Part shown: piece by piece, positions 9,027 to 17,490 of the stretch
Numbering within the stretch: the first letter of the stretch is position 1
How the letters are laid out: the number at the start of each line of letters is the position of its first letter
From: Candidatus Brevifilum fermentans
GTDB taxonomy: Bacteria > Chloroflexota > Anaerolineae > Anaerolineales > Villigracilaceae
Assembly (NCBI GenBank): GCA_945877125.1
Contig: CAMCQT010000032.1
Coordinates: 1 to 41,488 of the forward strand
Direction of reading: 5' to 3'
DNA: 41,488 nucleotides
The notes under the pieces: model-generated
Seen by the model: only the letters and a program-made list of their open reading frames with translations
What the model was told of the DNA's origin: nothing
The model's database searches: none
Made by a program: the position numbers and the translations under genes

Positions 9027-10277
9027 TTATGGGGCTGTGGCGAACAGGCATTTTAGATATGCCCCTTCTTCAAATCCAATTGGGTGGTCGAGCGCATGAC
9101 CTGTGCGCTCGATTTCTATTAATCGGCGGCTTGATTCTCTGGCTGATTGGTGAATGGTGTCGAAGAAAGTTTCTGCATCGATACGGCTGGAACAGGATGC
9201 CTGCACCAGTGTTCCGCCGGAACGCAGAACGCCCAGCCCAAGGCGGGTCAGCTTTCGATAGGCAGATAATCCCGCTGCGATCTGACTCTGGTTTTGGGCA
9301 AACATGGGCGGGTCGATGATGACAAGGTCAAACAGCCGCTTTTGTGATTCCATGCGGGTAAGCACATCAAACGCATCGTCGGCGATGGTTTCATGGAGCG
9401 CAGATTTTACGGCAGGAATATGCTGGTTGTGCGCGAAGTTGTGAAATGCCGCCTGAATGGCTGGTGCGCTCAAATCCACGCTGATAATTTGTTTTGCTCC
9501 GCCGCGTGCAGCATAAACCGAAAATCCGCCGGTGTAGGCGAATACATTTAACACCGATTTCCCCTGGGATAATTTTTCAACACGCGCCCGATTTTCACGC
9601 TGGTCGAGGAAGAAGCCAGTCTTCTGTCCGTGGATTGGGTCACACTCAAAGGTGAGTCCATTTTCCTGAAACAGAATCAAGCCTTCGAGCGGCAGACCCG
9701 CGAGAGTCATTCCATCCTCAAGCCCGTATAAAAATCTGCTTTGTTTGTTTAATGAGCGGCTGAGTCTCAGCATCAGCCGTTGAGTTGGATTGGTCTGCGA
9801 TAACGCGGAACAAAATTCCTTAAGGTGGGGAACCCATGCCGGGCTATAAATTTTTATGACCAATGTGTCTGCGTAGCGATCAACGATCAATCCGGGCAGT
9901 CCGTCATTTTCGCCGTGAACCAGTCGATACCCGTTTGTTGATTGATACGTGAGCGGTTCACGAAGTTGGTTGGCCGCGATTAATTTTGCCTTGAACCAAT
10001 TTTCGTCAATCGTTGCAGGTTGGCGGTGTTGCAGAATACGAACGCGAATGGTGGATGTTGGGTCGTATAACCCGACTGCAAGGAAGCGGCGTTTGTTGTC
10101 GAAGATGACCGCAAGGTCGCCGGGCGCGCCTTCGTGGCTTTGCTCGGTAATTGCCTGATCGAATATCCAGGGATGCCCCTGGCGCAGGGCACGTTCCGCG
10201 GGCGCACTGACATGCAGTGCCATGCGCTTCGCGGCTGGGCTGGGAAGTTGGGATAAGAGTGGGTTGGAGTTTGTCAT
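9027..10277 (-). CDS. rlmI: RlmI-like class I SAM-dependent rRNA methyltransferase (23S m5C)
   Basis: The 416-residue protein matches RlmI/YccW: an N-terminal PUA RNA-binding domain (RALRQGHPWIFDQAI), a central linker domain, then a Rossmann methyltransferase. Visible motifs are KTGFFLDQRENR, the SAM loop VLNVFAYTGGFSVYAA, the acidic strand end IISVDLS, IDPPMF and the cysteine loop ASCSSR that fits m5C chemistry. E. coli RlmI methylates C1962 of 23S rRNA; transfer of that exact target is inferred. The gene is divergent from tag and convergent with the nitroreductase-like gene. No terminator was recognised in the 22-base gap after its stop. Confidence 0.9.
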   Translation of the reverse strand: MTNSNPLLSQLPSPAAKRMALHVSAPAERALRQGHPWIFDQAITEQSHEGAPGDLAVIFDNKRRFLAVGLYDPTSTIRVRILQHRQPATIDENWFKAKLIAANQLREPLTYQSTNGYRLVHGENDGLPGLIVDRYADTLVIKIYSPAWVPHLKEFCSALSQTNPTQRLMLRLSRSLNKQSRFLYGLEDGMTLAGLPLEGLILFQENGLTFECDPIHGQKTGFFLDQRENRARVEKLSQGKSVLNVFAYTGGFSVYAARGGAKQIISVDLSAPAIQAAFHNFAHNQHIPAVKSALHETIADDAFDVLTRMESQKRLFDLVIIDPPMFAQNQSQIAAGLSAYRKLTRLGLGVLRSGGTLVQASCSSRIDAETFFDTIHQSARESSRRLIEIERTGHALDHPIGFEEGAYLKCLFATAP

Positions 10278-10360
10278 TGCATGAAAATTCTTGAGCCGAA
10301 GTATAACGCCTATTTCGGCGCGGATTAATTTGCGGGTCTCCTGAATTTTGCAAGATGCGC

Positions 10361-10366
10361 TAAAAT
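10361..10366 (+). promoter_or_regulatory. Candidate -10 element for tag
   Basis: TAAAAT lies 20 bases before the chosen tag ATG at 10387; no convincing -35 is present. GGAAA (10374-10378) is a plausible RBS for that ATG. Confidence 0.3.
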
Positions 10367-10386
10367 AAAATTTGGAAACTATAACA

Positions 10387-10938
10387 ATGACAACTTATTG
10401 CGATTACTGTAATACTCACCCCGAAGATACATTTAATAGAATATATCACGACACTCAATACGGATTTCCCCTGACCAGTGATGACGAACTTTTTGAGCGC
10501 CTTGTGTTGGAGATCAATCAGGCTGGGCTTTCGTGGATCACTATTTTGAAGAAGGCTGAGAATTTTCACAAAGCCTACAGCGGATTCAAAATAGAAAAAA
10601 TTGCAAAATATACCGAAGATGACCGCGCCCGTTTACTGGCTGATGCGGGAATTATTCGCAATCGTTTGAAGGTCAACGCGGCGATTGTCAACGCGCAGAA
10701 AATACTTGAGTTGAAAAAGGAATTCGGCTCATTCAAAAACTGGCTGGACTTGAACGCGAAGCAGCACCATACAAAAGATGAGTGGACAAAGTTATTCAAG
10801 AAAACTTTTGTCTTTACTGGCGGCGAGATCGTGAATGAGTTTCTCATGTCTACGGGGTATTTGGCAGGAGCACATCAACCTGATTGTCCCGTTTATCAAG
10901 AGGTTGTGGACTTAAAACCTAAGTGGCTGGATAAATAA
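10387..10938 (+). CDS. tag: DNA-3-methyladenine glycosylase I (Tag)
   Basis: The 183-residue protein excises 3-methyladenine from alkylated DNA in base excision repair. The catalytic-site segment E42-x2-QAGLSW matches that around E38 of E. coli Tag. The structural zinc site is recognisable: an N-terminal Cys (C5 or C8, CDYC), H21 (YHDTQYG) and the C-terminal H163-x3-C167 (HQPDC). The frame can be extended to a TTG at 10372, but the ATG at 10387 fits the family length and has GGAAA upstream. It ends at a bidirectional terminator shared with the convergent exporter operon. Confidence 0.93.
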   Translation: MTTYCDYCNTHPEDTFNRIYHDTQYGFPLTSDDELFERLVLEINQAGLSWITILKKAENFHKAYSGFKIEKIAKYTEDDRARLLADAGIIRNRLKVNAAIVNAQKILELKKEFGSFKNWLDLNAKQHHTKDEWTKLFKKTFVFTGGEIVNEFLMSTGYLAGAHQPDCPVYQEVVDLKPKWLDK

Positions 10939-10954
10939 TTTTCACAACATACAT

Positions 10955-10990
10955 AAAAAAACACGCAGACTTTAGTCAGCGTGTTTTTTT
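10955..10990. terminator. Bidirectional terminator between tag and the exporter operon
   Basis: An A-rich/T-rich flanked hairpin: ACACGC, one A-A mismatch, GACT, a TT loop, AGTC, GCGTGT, with A tracts on the left and T tracts on the right. It can serve both the plus-strand tag and the minus-strand permease, which end on either side. Confidence 0.88.
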
Positions 10991-11006
10991 GTTTTCCAAT
11001 TACCAA

Positions 11007-13397
11007 TTACTCGTAAGCCAGCGTATCCCTCACTGTCAACTTCGACGCCCGTCTTGCAGGTAGTGCGCTTGCTAGTGTGCCAAGCACGATGGTGAAAATC
11101 AGCCAGGCGATAACTCCGCTCGCGCCGTAGACCACAGGCATGGGCGCAGTCAGGATCGCCATTCCCACGCCATAGCACAACACATTTGTGATCGGCAGTG
11201 AGACAAGAATGCTGATCGCCCAACTGATAATGCCGATCACCATGCCTTCGACGATGACGATGGTTTGAATATCCAAATTGGATGCGCCGATGGCGCGCAT
11301 CACGCCGATCTCACGCGTGCGTTCCAGCACGTTGATGCTCATCGTGCCCATCAATCCCAATCCGCCGACGACGGCGATCAGGCTTGCCATCACCAGCATA
11401 AAGTAGACGAGGATATCGGTTTGGGCTTTTTGAGCGTCGATAAACTCCACGCCCAATTGTGTCGAGCCGATCTGGATTCCGCGCTCTTCAAACGCCGCCT
11501 GAACCTGGTCATTGATTCGTCTTTGTGAGGTTGCGTCATGCTGTGAGGTGATGATTCGCAGCGAGTAAGCCATATCAGGCTCGCCAACCAGCACGCTGAG
11601 ATATTCATAGTTGACATACAACAACGGCGGACTGACGTTTCCTGCGATGCTGTACGTGCCGACAATCAGCCAGTCCGATTCCTTGCCGTTCGTTTCGATG
11701 GTCAGCCAGTCGCCGACTTTCAGGTCTGGAAATATATTGAGCAGGTGATTGCCGATGACGATGGCATTCTCATCACCAGGCTCCAGCCAGCGACCCGTCA
11801 TGATGATGGGATCAATCAAAATGGAGGAGGAAGGCGGCGCGACGAACAAAATTTGCGTGCCTGCCTCTTCATCGCCCATCTTGAGCGTGCCAGGGTATTC
11901 CAGCCAACCTTCCGCACTTTCCACGCCAGGGATGCTTTCGGCGATGTTTGCCACCTTGTCAAAGCGATAGCCATGATCGAAGGAAACGTTGATGTCTGCG
12001 AGGAAATATCCTTGAATGTCTTCCATCACCTTGTCAAAGGAAGCCCACAGATTGTAGACCGCGATGAAGACCGCGCCGCCCAGCACCAAAGTAAACAGCG
12101 TGATGCCCAGCCTTGTTTTGCGCCTGAATGTGTTGCGGAGTGAAATGCGGATCGGGCGCGGAATCAACACGGATTTCTGGTTGACCGAATCGTTTTTCGG
12201 TTTGGCGTTGCCGCCGATGCCATAGTCGCTGATTGCCTCGCGCACCGTTACTCGCACGCTGTTGTAGATTGGAAAGACAGCCGCAAGCAAAGGCACGACC
12301 AACGCAACAATCGCCTGCTGAACATACGTTGCTGAATATCCCTGATAGGGTGAGGCATAAAAGTTCAGCCATTCCGCCATGCCGCCGCCGATCGTTTGCG
12401 CCGCAATATTCCCCAGCGGAATCGCAATTAGCAACGCGCCCACACCAAACCCCAAAATCAAAATTATGTACATGCCCGCAATCTGCGCCGTGCCGCCGCC
12501 CACGGCTTTCATGATTCCAATTTGCCGAGTCTGCTGAGTCATCAAAGCGGTGATGGTATTGACGATCAGAAATCCGCTCAACAAAACGGTCAGGTAGCCA
12601 AGGATGCTGAGCACAAAGAAAACGCCTTGTGTAATGCTCCATGCAAAATGATGCCCTGGCTGATAGACATTCACAAAATAAACAGTCGCGCCTGCGCGTT
12701 CCATGCGGTCTGCAACCGCCTGCGCCACTTCGGTCACATGCTTCTGGTCGGTTGGATTTTCCGCCACGCTGACTGATAACTGACCATAATTTTCTGTGGA
12801 GCCGCCAAGCCATTCCAGCGTATCTGGCGTTATGTAGGCAAAGACGATCTGTGCAAGCCCATACGGAAAACCCGTCACTGCATGGGCATAGCCTGCCAGT
12901 TTTATTTCGCGCCGTCTGCCGCTGTCCAACTCAAGCACAATCGTATCGCCAGCTTTATAGCCAAGCGATAACGCGCTCGCGTCCAGGATGGTTTCTTTAT
13001 CTCCATAAACAGGAATGGATGTTTCACCAGCCGCAGGCTTGAGCAAATTTAGCGTCTGCTCGTTTGGGTCTTCGACCGCCGTAAATTGAATATCCACGTA
13101 CGTTCCATCGGCGCGGAGAATGCGCGCGCTCACAGTGCTTGCGCCTTCCACCGCGTTCACGCCCGCCACACTACGCGCCATTTTCACCATGTCATCATTC
13201 AGCGGCGCGGCGTACACCTCCGCCTCAGACGGGTTCGCCGAAAGGTAGTCGCCGTCCATGCTTTCGTTCATGTACAAGCCCAGGTTGCTGTTGAAGCCCA
13301 CCGCAAACGTCCCGACCATGATCGTCATGATCGTCAGGAAGGTGCGCCCCTTATTGCTCCAAAAATCAGCCCAGACTTTTTTCCAACGCGAACTCAT
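11007..13397 (-). CDS. MacB/FtsX-type ABC transporter permease with two FtsX modules
   Basis: The 796-residue permease has a duplicated architecture. An N-terminal membrane helix and extracytoplasmic MacB-like domain (to about 245) are followed by an FtsX membrane module (about 260-390). A second extracytoplasmic domain (about 430-640) precedes a final FtsX module (about 680-790). This is typical of type VII (mechanotransmission) ABC exporters or LolCDE/MacB relatives with fused permease halves. It overlaps the ATPase gene by four bases and belongs to a lipoprotein adaptor-ATPase-permease operon, so it probably exports a peptide, lipid or small toxic compound across a single membrane. The substrate is unknown. 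Confidence 0.9.
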   Translation of the reverse strand: MSSRWKKVWADFWSNKGRTFLTIMTIMVGTFAVGFNSNLGLYMNESMDGDYLSANPSEAEVYAAPLNDDMVKMARSVAGVNAVEGASTVSARILRADGTYVDIQFTAVEDPNEQTLNLLKPAAGETSIPVYGDKETILDASALSLGYKAGDTIVLELDSGRRREIKLAGYAHAVTGFPYGLAQIVFAYITPDTLEWLGGSTENYGQLSVSVAENPTDQKHVTEVAQAVADRMERAGATVYFVNVYQPGHHFAWSITQGVFFVLSILGYLTVLLSGFLIVNTITALMTQQTRQIGIMKAVGGGTAQIAGMYIILILGFGVGALLIAIPLGNIAAQTIGGGMAEWLNFYASPYQGYSATYVQQAIVALVVPLLAAVFPIYNSVRVTVREAISDYGIGGNAKPKNDSVNQKSVLIPRPIRISLRNTFRRKTRLGITLFTLVLGGAVFIAVYNLWASFDKVMEDIQGYFLADINVSFDHGYRFDKVANIAESIPGVESAEGWLEYPGTLKMGDEEAGTQILFVAPPSSSILIDPIIMTGRWLEPGDENAIVIGNHLLNIFPDLKVGDWLTIETNGKESDWLIVGTYSIAGNVSPPLLYVNYEYLSVLVGEPDMAYSLRIITSQHDATSQRRINDQVQAAFEERGIQIGSTQLGVEFIDAQKAQTDILVYFMLVMASLIAVVGGLGLMGTMSINVLERTREIGVMRAIGASNLDIQTIVIVEGMVIGIISWAISILVSLPITNVLCYGVGMAILTAPMPVVYGASGVIAWLIFTIVLGTLASALPARRASKLTVRDTLAYE

Positions 13398-14524
13398 TTG
13401 GATTCTCCCCGACGGGATTGATTCTCGTCCTCGTGTTTATCTGCCATTTGACTTAACGCTGCGCGCGTCGCCTCGGACTGATTCAGCAATTCTTTGAGCT
13501 GGTCATACCCGATAGCCAGCACCTCAACCGCGCCGCCTTCCGAAGCGCGGATGGACGCCAGATGTTTCTTCTCGTGGAAAAATTCAATTTCGCCGAAGCA
13601 CTTCCCAGCCCCAAGTTGAACCGCCACCACATCCGATTGATTCGCGCGCGGCAACACAACTTCCACTGTGCCTTTTGAGACCACATAAAATGTATCCGCA
13701 TTTGTGCCTTCGGACAGAATCATCGTGCCTGCCTCAAAATGCTGAGTCTTTGCCGTGCGTGTCAATTGAAGCAGTTGCTCCGTTGTCAGTGTGGGCATGG
13801 CTTTCGCCACATACTCGTTGACAATTTCACCGTCCGCAATGAGCGCGGTGCGGTGCGCGCGTTTTGCCAGTGCGCTGTCATGCGTAACGATGATGATGGT
13901 CTTGCCCTTCGCCACTAAATCATTGAACAAAGTAAACACAGACTCGGCTGTCTTTGAATCGAGGTTGCCAGTCGGCTCATCCGCAATCACGACGGGCGGG
14001 TCATTGGCGAGGGCACGGGCAATCGCCACACGTTGCTGTTGTCCGCCTGAGATAGCGGTGGGAAGTTTGTGCGCCTGGTCTGCCAGTTCAACCAATTCCA
14101 GCAATTGCATGGCACGCTCATATCTCTCGCGCATGGGATAGGTTCGGCAGAAATCCATTGGCAGCATGATATTTTCGACCACCGAAATCATCGGCAGCAA
14201 TTGAAAGAACTGAAACACCACGCCAAGATTCTTGCCGCGCCAGCGCGCCATTTTATTTTCACTGAGTTTATGTACCGCCGTGTTATTCACCCAAACTTCG
14301 CCATTCGAGGGAATGTCAATGCCAGTAATCATGTTCAGCAAAGTGGTTTTGCCGCTGCCCGACTTGCCAATGATACTGACAAACTCGCCTGCATTAATTT
14401 GCAAATCCACGCTGTTGAGCGCGTGAAAATCGCCGACTGCGGTTTTGTAATATTTGTTCACATCGCGCAAGTCAATCATCGGATGCTCGGCTGCGGTGTC
14501 GTTTGTTTTTTGAAAGAATGCCAT
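13394..14524 (-). CDS. ABC transporter ATPase fused to a C-terminal cyclic-nucleotide-binding-like domain
   Basis: Residues about 16-240 form a MacB/LolD-class ATPase with Walker A GKSGSGKTT (53-61), signature SGGQQQRVAIARAL (159-172), Walker B VVIADEPTG (178-186) and H-loop H215. A cNMP-binding fold follows (about 256-347) with FEAGTMILSEG and the phosphate-binding-cassette-like FGEIEFF (310-316). The position that is usually Arg in FGE...R-[ST]-A reads KKHLAS here, so canonical cAMP binding is doubtful. The ATG at 14524 was chosen because the 14 extra codons upstream lie in a palindromic repeat and fall outside ABC homology. It lies between the adaptor and permease genes. Confidence 0.9.
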   Translation of the reverse strand: MAFFQKTNDTAAEHPMIDLRDVNKYYKTAVGDFHALNSVDLQINAGEFVSIIGKSGSGKTTLLNMITGIDIPSNGEVWVNNTAVHKLSENKMARWRGKNLGVVFQFFQLLPMISVVENIMLPMDFCRTYPMRERYERAMQLLELVELADQAHKLPTAISGGQQQRVAIARALANDPPVVIADEPTGNLDSKTAESVFTLFNDLVAKGKTIIIVTHDSALAKRAHRTALIADGEIVNEYVAKAMPTLTTEQLLQLTRTAKTQHFEAGTMILSEGTNADTFYVVSKGTVEVVLPRANQSDVVAVQLGAGKCFGEIEFFHEKKHLASIRASEGGAVEVLAIGYDQLKELLNQSEATRAALSQMADKHEDENQSRRGESK

Positions 14525-14541
14525 GTTAATCTCTTGTATCC

Positions 14542-14607
14542 GTAGGTCACGCTTACAGCGTGACATCTATTATTTGACAAACCTGTCACGTTACAAACGT
14601 GACCTAC
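14542..14607. repeat. Pair of GTCACG palindromic hairpins
   Basis: Two successive short palindromes of the same family: GTCACGCT-tac-AGCGTGAC (14546-14564) and GTCACGTT-aca-AACGTGAC (14585-14603). The outer flanks GTAGG (14542) and CCTAC (to 14607) are also complementary, so the whole 66 bp can fold as one larger structure. It lies between the adaptor and ATPase genes inside one operon. Confidence 0.75.
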
Positions 14608-14638
14608 TTTTTACTTCTCACTTTTTACTATTCACTTC

Positions 14639-15697
14639 TCACTTCACAAAATTTACAACAGCGGTCATACCCCAGCGCATGGCAGGGTCAATATCTGTTA
14701 AGAGGATGGTGACTTCGTAAACCACATCGCCCTGATTTTCTGAATAGTTCTGGCTGATGGAAAACACGTTGCCTTTTAATTCAACATTAGGTAATGCGTC
14801 CAATGTGACTGTAACGGGCTGACCCTCTTTGACATTGACCACATCAATCTCGGTTAGGTCGGTGGTTTTGACCAGCCACTGCGAATTATCCGCAATGGTG
14901 ATAACGGGTTCACCCGAAGCGGCAAACTCACCAACTTTGAGATTCAGGTCTGTGATCACACCAGGGAACGGCGCGCGGACTTCGGCATTTGCCAGCGCGG
15001 CGCGAGTTCCAGCCGTATCTGCCGAGAAGGATGGGTCTTGCAGGGCGTCGTAATCCCGTTGGGCAAGGATCAGGCGCGAGTTGGCATTTTGCAAGGTGGA
15101 TTCGAGTTCCAGCCATTGAATGGCTTTGCGGTAATCTGCCCAGGCATCATCCAGCGCTCGTTTGTAGATTTTCGCCGTTCCTGTCGTGACCACCTTGTTT
15201 TTTTTCTCGGCTTCGGTTAATTGCAAGCTTCGGTCATCAATGTTTTTGTACGGTTCGAAATCTGCACGTGCTTTGTCCAGATTGACCAGCATCGCTTTGA
15301 CAGACTCGGAGGGTGTCATGCCGTCGAAGTCTGAAGGGACATCGAAATTATCAAGTTTGAATTGCGCGTCACGCACTTCCTGGTAGGCGGTGGTGAGTTC
15401 CTGGGCAGCTTTAGCTTGGGCGCTTTCGAGGGTTTGCCCTTCGTTTGCGTCGAGGCGCGCAATCACGTCGCCTGCGGCAACTTCATCGCCTTCGCTGAAT
15501 AGAACTTCGCTGATCAGTCCGCTGGCGTTCAAAGCCAGTTCCGTGTAGTGGATCGGCTCCAGTTTTCCTTCGGCAATGATGGTGTCGTCTGCCACAACGG
15601 TTGGAACCTGGGTGGCTTCGGCTGTCGCTGGCGCTGAGCCGCAAGCTGCAAGGGAGAAAGCTAAAACAAGAAATGCAATTAGTTTGATGTGTTTCAT
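14639..15697 (-). CDS. MacA/HlyD-type periplasmic adaptor lipoprotein
   Basis: The 352-residue protein starts with a lipoprotein signal peptide (basic start, hydrophobic core, lipobox LAAC with C19). The mature part has the two half lipoyl motifs of membrane-fusion proteins (about 55-90 and 240-270, APFPGVITDLNLKVGEFA) around a helical hairpin rich in Glu, Ala and Lys, then a beta-barrel domain. With the ATPase and permease it forms a MacAB-like exporter. No TolC homologue is present, consistent with a single-membrane cell. It is the first gene of the operon, with AAAAAGGAAAG as RBS and a well-matched promoter upstream. Confidence 0.9.
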   Translation of the reverse strand: MKHIKLIAFLVLAFSLAACGSAPATAEATQVPTVVADDTIIAEGKLEPIHYTELALNASGLISEVLFSEGDEVAAGDVIARLDANEGQTLESAQAKAAQELTTAYQEVRDAQFKLDNFDVPSDFDGMTPSESVKAMLVNLDKARADFEPYKNIDDRSLQLTEAEKKNKVVTTGTAKIYKRALDDAWADYRKAIQWLELESTLQNANSRLILAQRDYDALQDPSFSADTAGTRAALANAEVRAPFPGVITDLNLKVGEFAASGEPVITIADNSQWLVKTTDLTEIDVVNVKEGQPVTVTLDALPNVELKGNVFSISQNYSENQGDVVYEVTILLTDIDPAMRWGMTAVVNFVK

Positions 15698-15789
15698 GGA
15701 AACTTTCCTTTTTAAGTTGATCTTATTTGCTTTGTTTTTTCAGATTTATCTACGCAACGATTTTGATTTGGTTGCGAAAGTCTGTTTAT

Positions 15790-15818
15790 TTTATACTCCC
15801 TCAAGGTTTGCTTTTCAA
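15790..15818 (-). promoter_or_regulatory. Promoter of the exporter operon
   Basis: On the minus strand TTGAAA (15818-15813), a 17-base spacer and TATAAA (15795-15790) form a good sigma-70-like promoter, giving a leader of roughly 85 bases before the adaptor ATG. Confidence 0.6.
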
Positions 15819-15841
15819 GTACTCACTGTTACTATGTCGTT

Positions 15842-15857
15842 TGACACGGTCGTCACA
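15842..15857 (-). promoter_or_regulatory. Possible CRP/FNR-like operator upstream of the exporter promoter
   Basis: On the minus strand TGTGAC-GACC-GTGTCA resembles a CRP/FNR-type site with one good half-site (TGTGA) and a degenerate second half. It is centred roughly 66 bases before the expected transcript start. One degenerate site is weak evidence. Confidence 0.2.
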
Positions 15858-15884
15858 GAAAAAATACACCCCCATACGTTGAGT

Positions 15885-15925
15885 TATAAAAAAGTGGTGC
15901 AGTTGATTTTGAACTGCACCACTTT
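15885..15925 (-). terminator. Terminator of the pgl-gnd-zwf operon
   Basis: A perfect 14-bp stem AAAGTGGTGCAGTT / AACTGCACCACTTT with a 7-nt loop, followed on the minus strand by a T tract, lies just after the zwf stop. Confidence 0.88.
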
Positions 15926-15940
15926 GGTTTCAAAAATATT

Positions 15941-17419
15941 TTATTTTTCGAGCATCATGCTGGCTTCTTCATTGAGCCAGCGGCGCCCGTCACGGGCGAG
16001 CAGGTCGTAGCCTTCGGGTGGTCCCCAGCTACCGGGTTTGTAACTAGCCAAAGACGGGGTCTGATGCGCTTCCCACGTCTGCAAGATTGGATCCATCAGC
16101 GCCCAAGCTGTCTCCACTTCATCTGCACGGGTGAAGAGCGATGCGTCACCTTGAAGGGCGTCGAGCAGAAGCCTTTCGTAGGATTCAGGGATGGCTGTTT
16201 TTCCAAAGGCTTCGGCGTAATGAAATTCCATATCCACTGATCGGGTTTCGGCGACGCTGTCAGGCGCTTTTGCCTCAAAGCGGACATGTAAGCCTTCGTC
16301 GGGTTGCAGATAAAGCACGAGCATGTTTGGCTTTGTGGTCTGCATGGGGAACATGGAAAGCGGCGGTTCCTTGAACTGGATAATGATCTGCGATTGTTTT
16401 TCTGCCAGATTTTTACCCGAACGCAAATAGAACGGCACGCCTTTCCAACGCCAGTTGTTGATGTAGAGCCGCATCGCTGCGTAGGTTGGCGTGACAGAAT
16501 TCGGATCAACTCCCGCCTCGCTGCGATAACCTTTGTATTGTGCGCGCACTGTATTGGTTGAGACTTGTTCGGGTTTGATGGGTTGGACTGCGCTTAGGAC
16601 TTTTACTTTTTCATTTCGCAAATCACTGGCGCTGAAAGATGCGGATGGTTCCATTGCCACGAGAGTGAGCAATTGCAAAAGATGGTTTTGGAACATGTCA
16701 CGCAATACACCGACGCTGTCGTAAAAGCCTGCGCGATGTCCAACGCCGACCGTCTCTGCCACTGTGATCTGCACATGGTCAATGTAGGTGCGGTTCCAGA
16801 TCGGCTCAAAGATGGTGTTGGCAAAGCGTGTGAACAAAATGTTCTGCACGGTTTCCTTGCCGAGATAATGATCGATGCGATAGATCTGGTTTTCGTTGAG
16901 CGCCTTGTGGACTTGCTGGTTCAATGTGACGGCGGATGCTAGATCGGTGCCAAATGGTTTTTCAAGCACCACGCGCCGCCAGCCTCCGTTCTCGTGCAGT
17001 TGACCTGACGCATCGAGGTTGTCAATAATGACGGGGAAAACTGTAGGCGGAAGAGCCATGTAGAACATGCGGTTCGCGTCGCCGTTTTCCAGTTGGGTAA
17101 GATGATCGGCTAATTTTTGGAAATCGCTTGCTTCTGTATATTTGCCGGCGAGGTAATATAAATTAGCTGCAAACACATTCCATTCTTCGTCAGTGAATGC
17201 GTAGCCGGCGTTTTCCTGCACGCCTTTGTGCAAATGTTCGCGGAATTGTTCATCGGTAAATGCTGTGCCGCCGAAGCCAACGATCTGGAATTTTTTCGGT
17301 GTGCGTCGCTTGCGGAATAAATTAAACAGCGAGGGAATTAACTTGCGCTGAGTCAAATCACCTGACGCGCCGAAGATGATGATCGTTGTTAATAAACCAT
17401 TATTGGAAGGGTTGTTCAT
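15941..17419 (-). CDS. zwf: Glucose-6-phosphate 1-dehydrogenase
   Basis: This 492-residue enzyme oxidises glucose 6-phosphate to 6-phosphogluconolactone with reduction of NAD(P)+. The N-terminal dinucleotide motif IIFGASGDLTQRKLIPSLF and the substrate-binding/catalytic motif RIDHYLGKE are intact and the length is normal. The ATG at 17419 is preferred: it starts MNNPSNNG just before the Rossmann strand and has AAAAGGT upstream; the 13 extra codons of the longer frame run into a palindromic repeat. It is the last gene of pgl-gnd-zwf, which encodes the whole oxidative branch of the pentose phosphate pathway. Confidence 0.97.
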   Translation of the reverse strand: MNNPSNNGLLTTIIIFGASGDLTQRKLIPSLFNLFRKRRTPKKFQIVGFGGTAFTDEQFREHLHKGVQENAGYAFTDEEWNVFAANLYYLAGKYTEASDFQKLADHLTQLENGDANRMFYMALPPTVFPVIIDNLDASGQLHENGGWRRVVLEKPFGTDLASAVTLNQQVHKALNENQIYRIDHYLGKETVQNILFTRFANTIFEPIWNRTYIDHVQITVAETVGVGHRAGFYDSVGVLRDMFQNHLLQLLTLVAMEPSASFSASDLRNEKVKVLSAVQPIKPEQVSTNTVRAQYKGYRSEAGVDPNSVTPTYAAMRLYINNWRWKGVPFYLRSGKNLAEKQSQIIIQFKEPPLSMFPMQTTKPNMLVLYLQPDEGLHVRFEAKAPDSVAETRSVDMEFHYAEAFGKTAIPESYERLLLDALQGDASLFTRADEVETAWALMDPILQTWEAHQTPSLASYKPGSWGPPEGYDLLARDGRRWLNEEASMMLEK

Positions 17420-17432
17420 AAAATACCTTTTC

Positions 17433-17484
17433 GCCACAGAGCGCGCAGAGAAAACCAATAAAAAGACTATGGGCGCTCCGTGGC
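17433..17484. repeat. CCACAGAG-type palindromic repeat, copy 1 (between gnd and zwf)
   Basis: Arms GCCACAGAGCGC (17433-17444) and GCGCTCCGTGGC (17473-17484) pair at 11 of 12 positions around a 28-base loop containing a second CAGAG. It lies entirely between the gnd stop and the zwf RBS. A related copy occurs at 33567-33679. Confidence 0.65.
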
Positions 17485-17490
17485 TATTTT

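Noticed and set aside
14524-14566. Fourteen-codon N-terminal extension of the ABC ATPase
   Set aside because: It is encoded by the GTCACG palindromic repeat; the ATG at 14524 fits the family better.
15576-16010. 144-codon plus-strand frame across the exporter promoter region
   Set aside because: It is antisense to the adaptor start, covers a strong minus-strand promoter and a terminator, and has no protein-like features.
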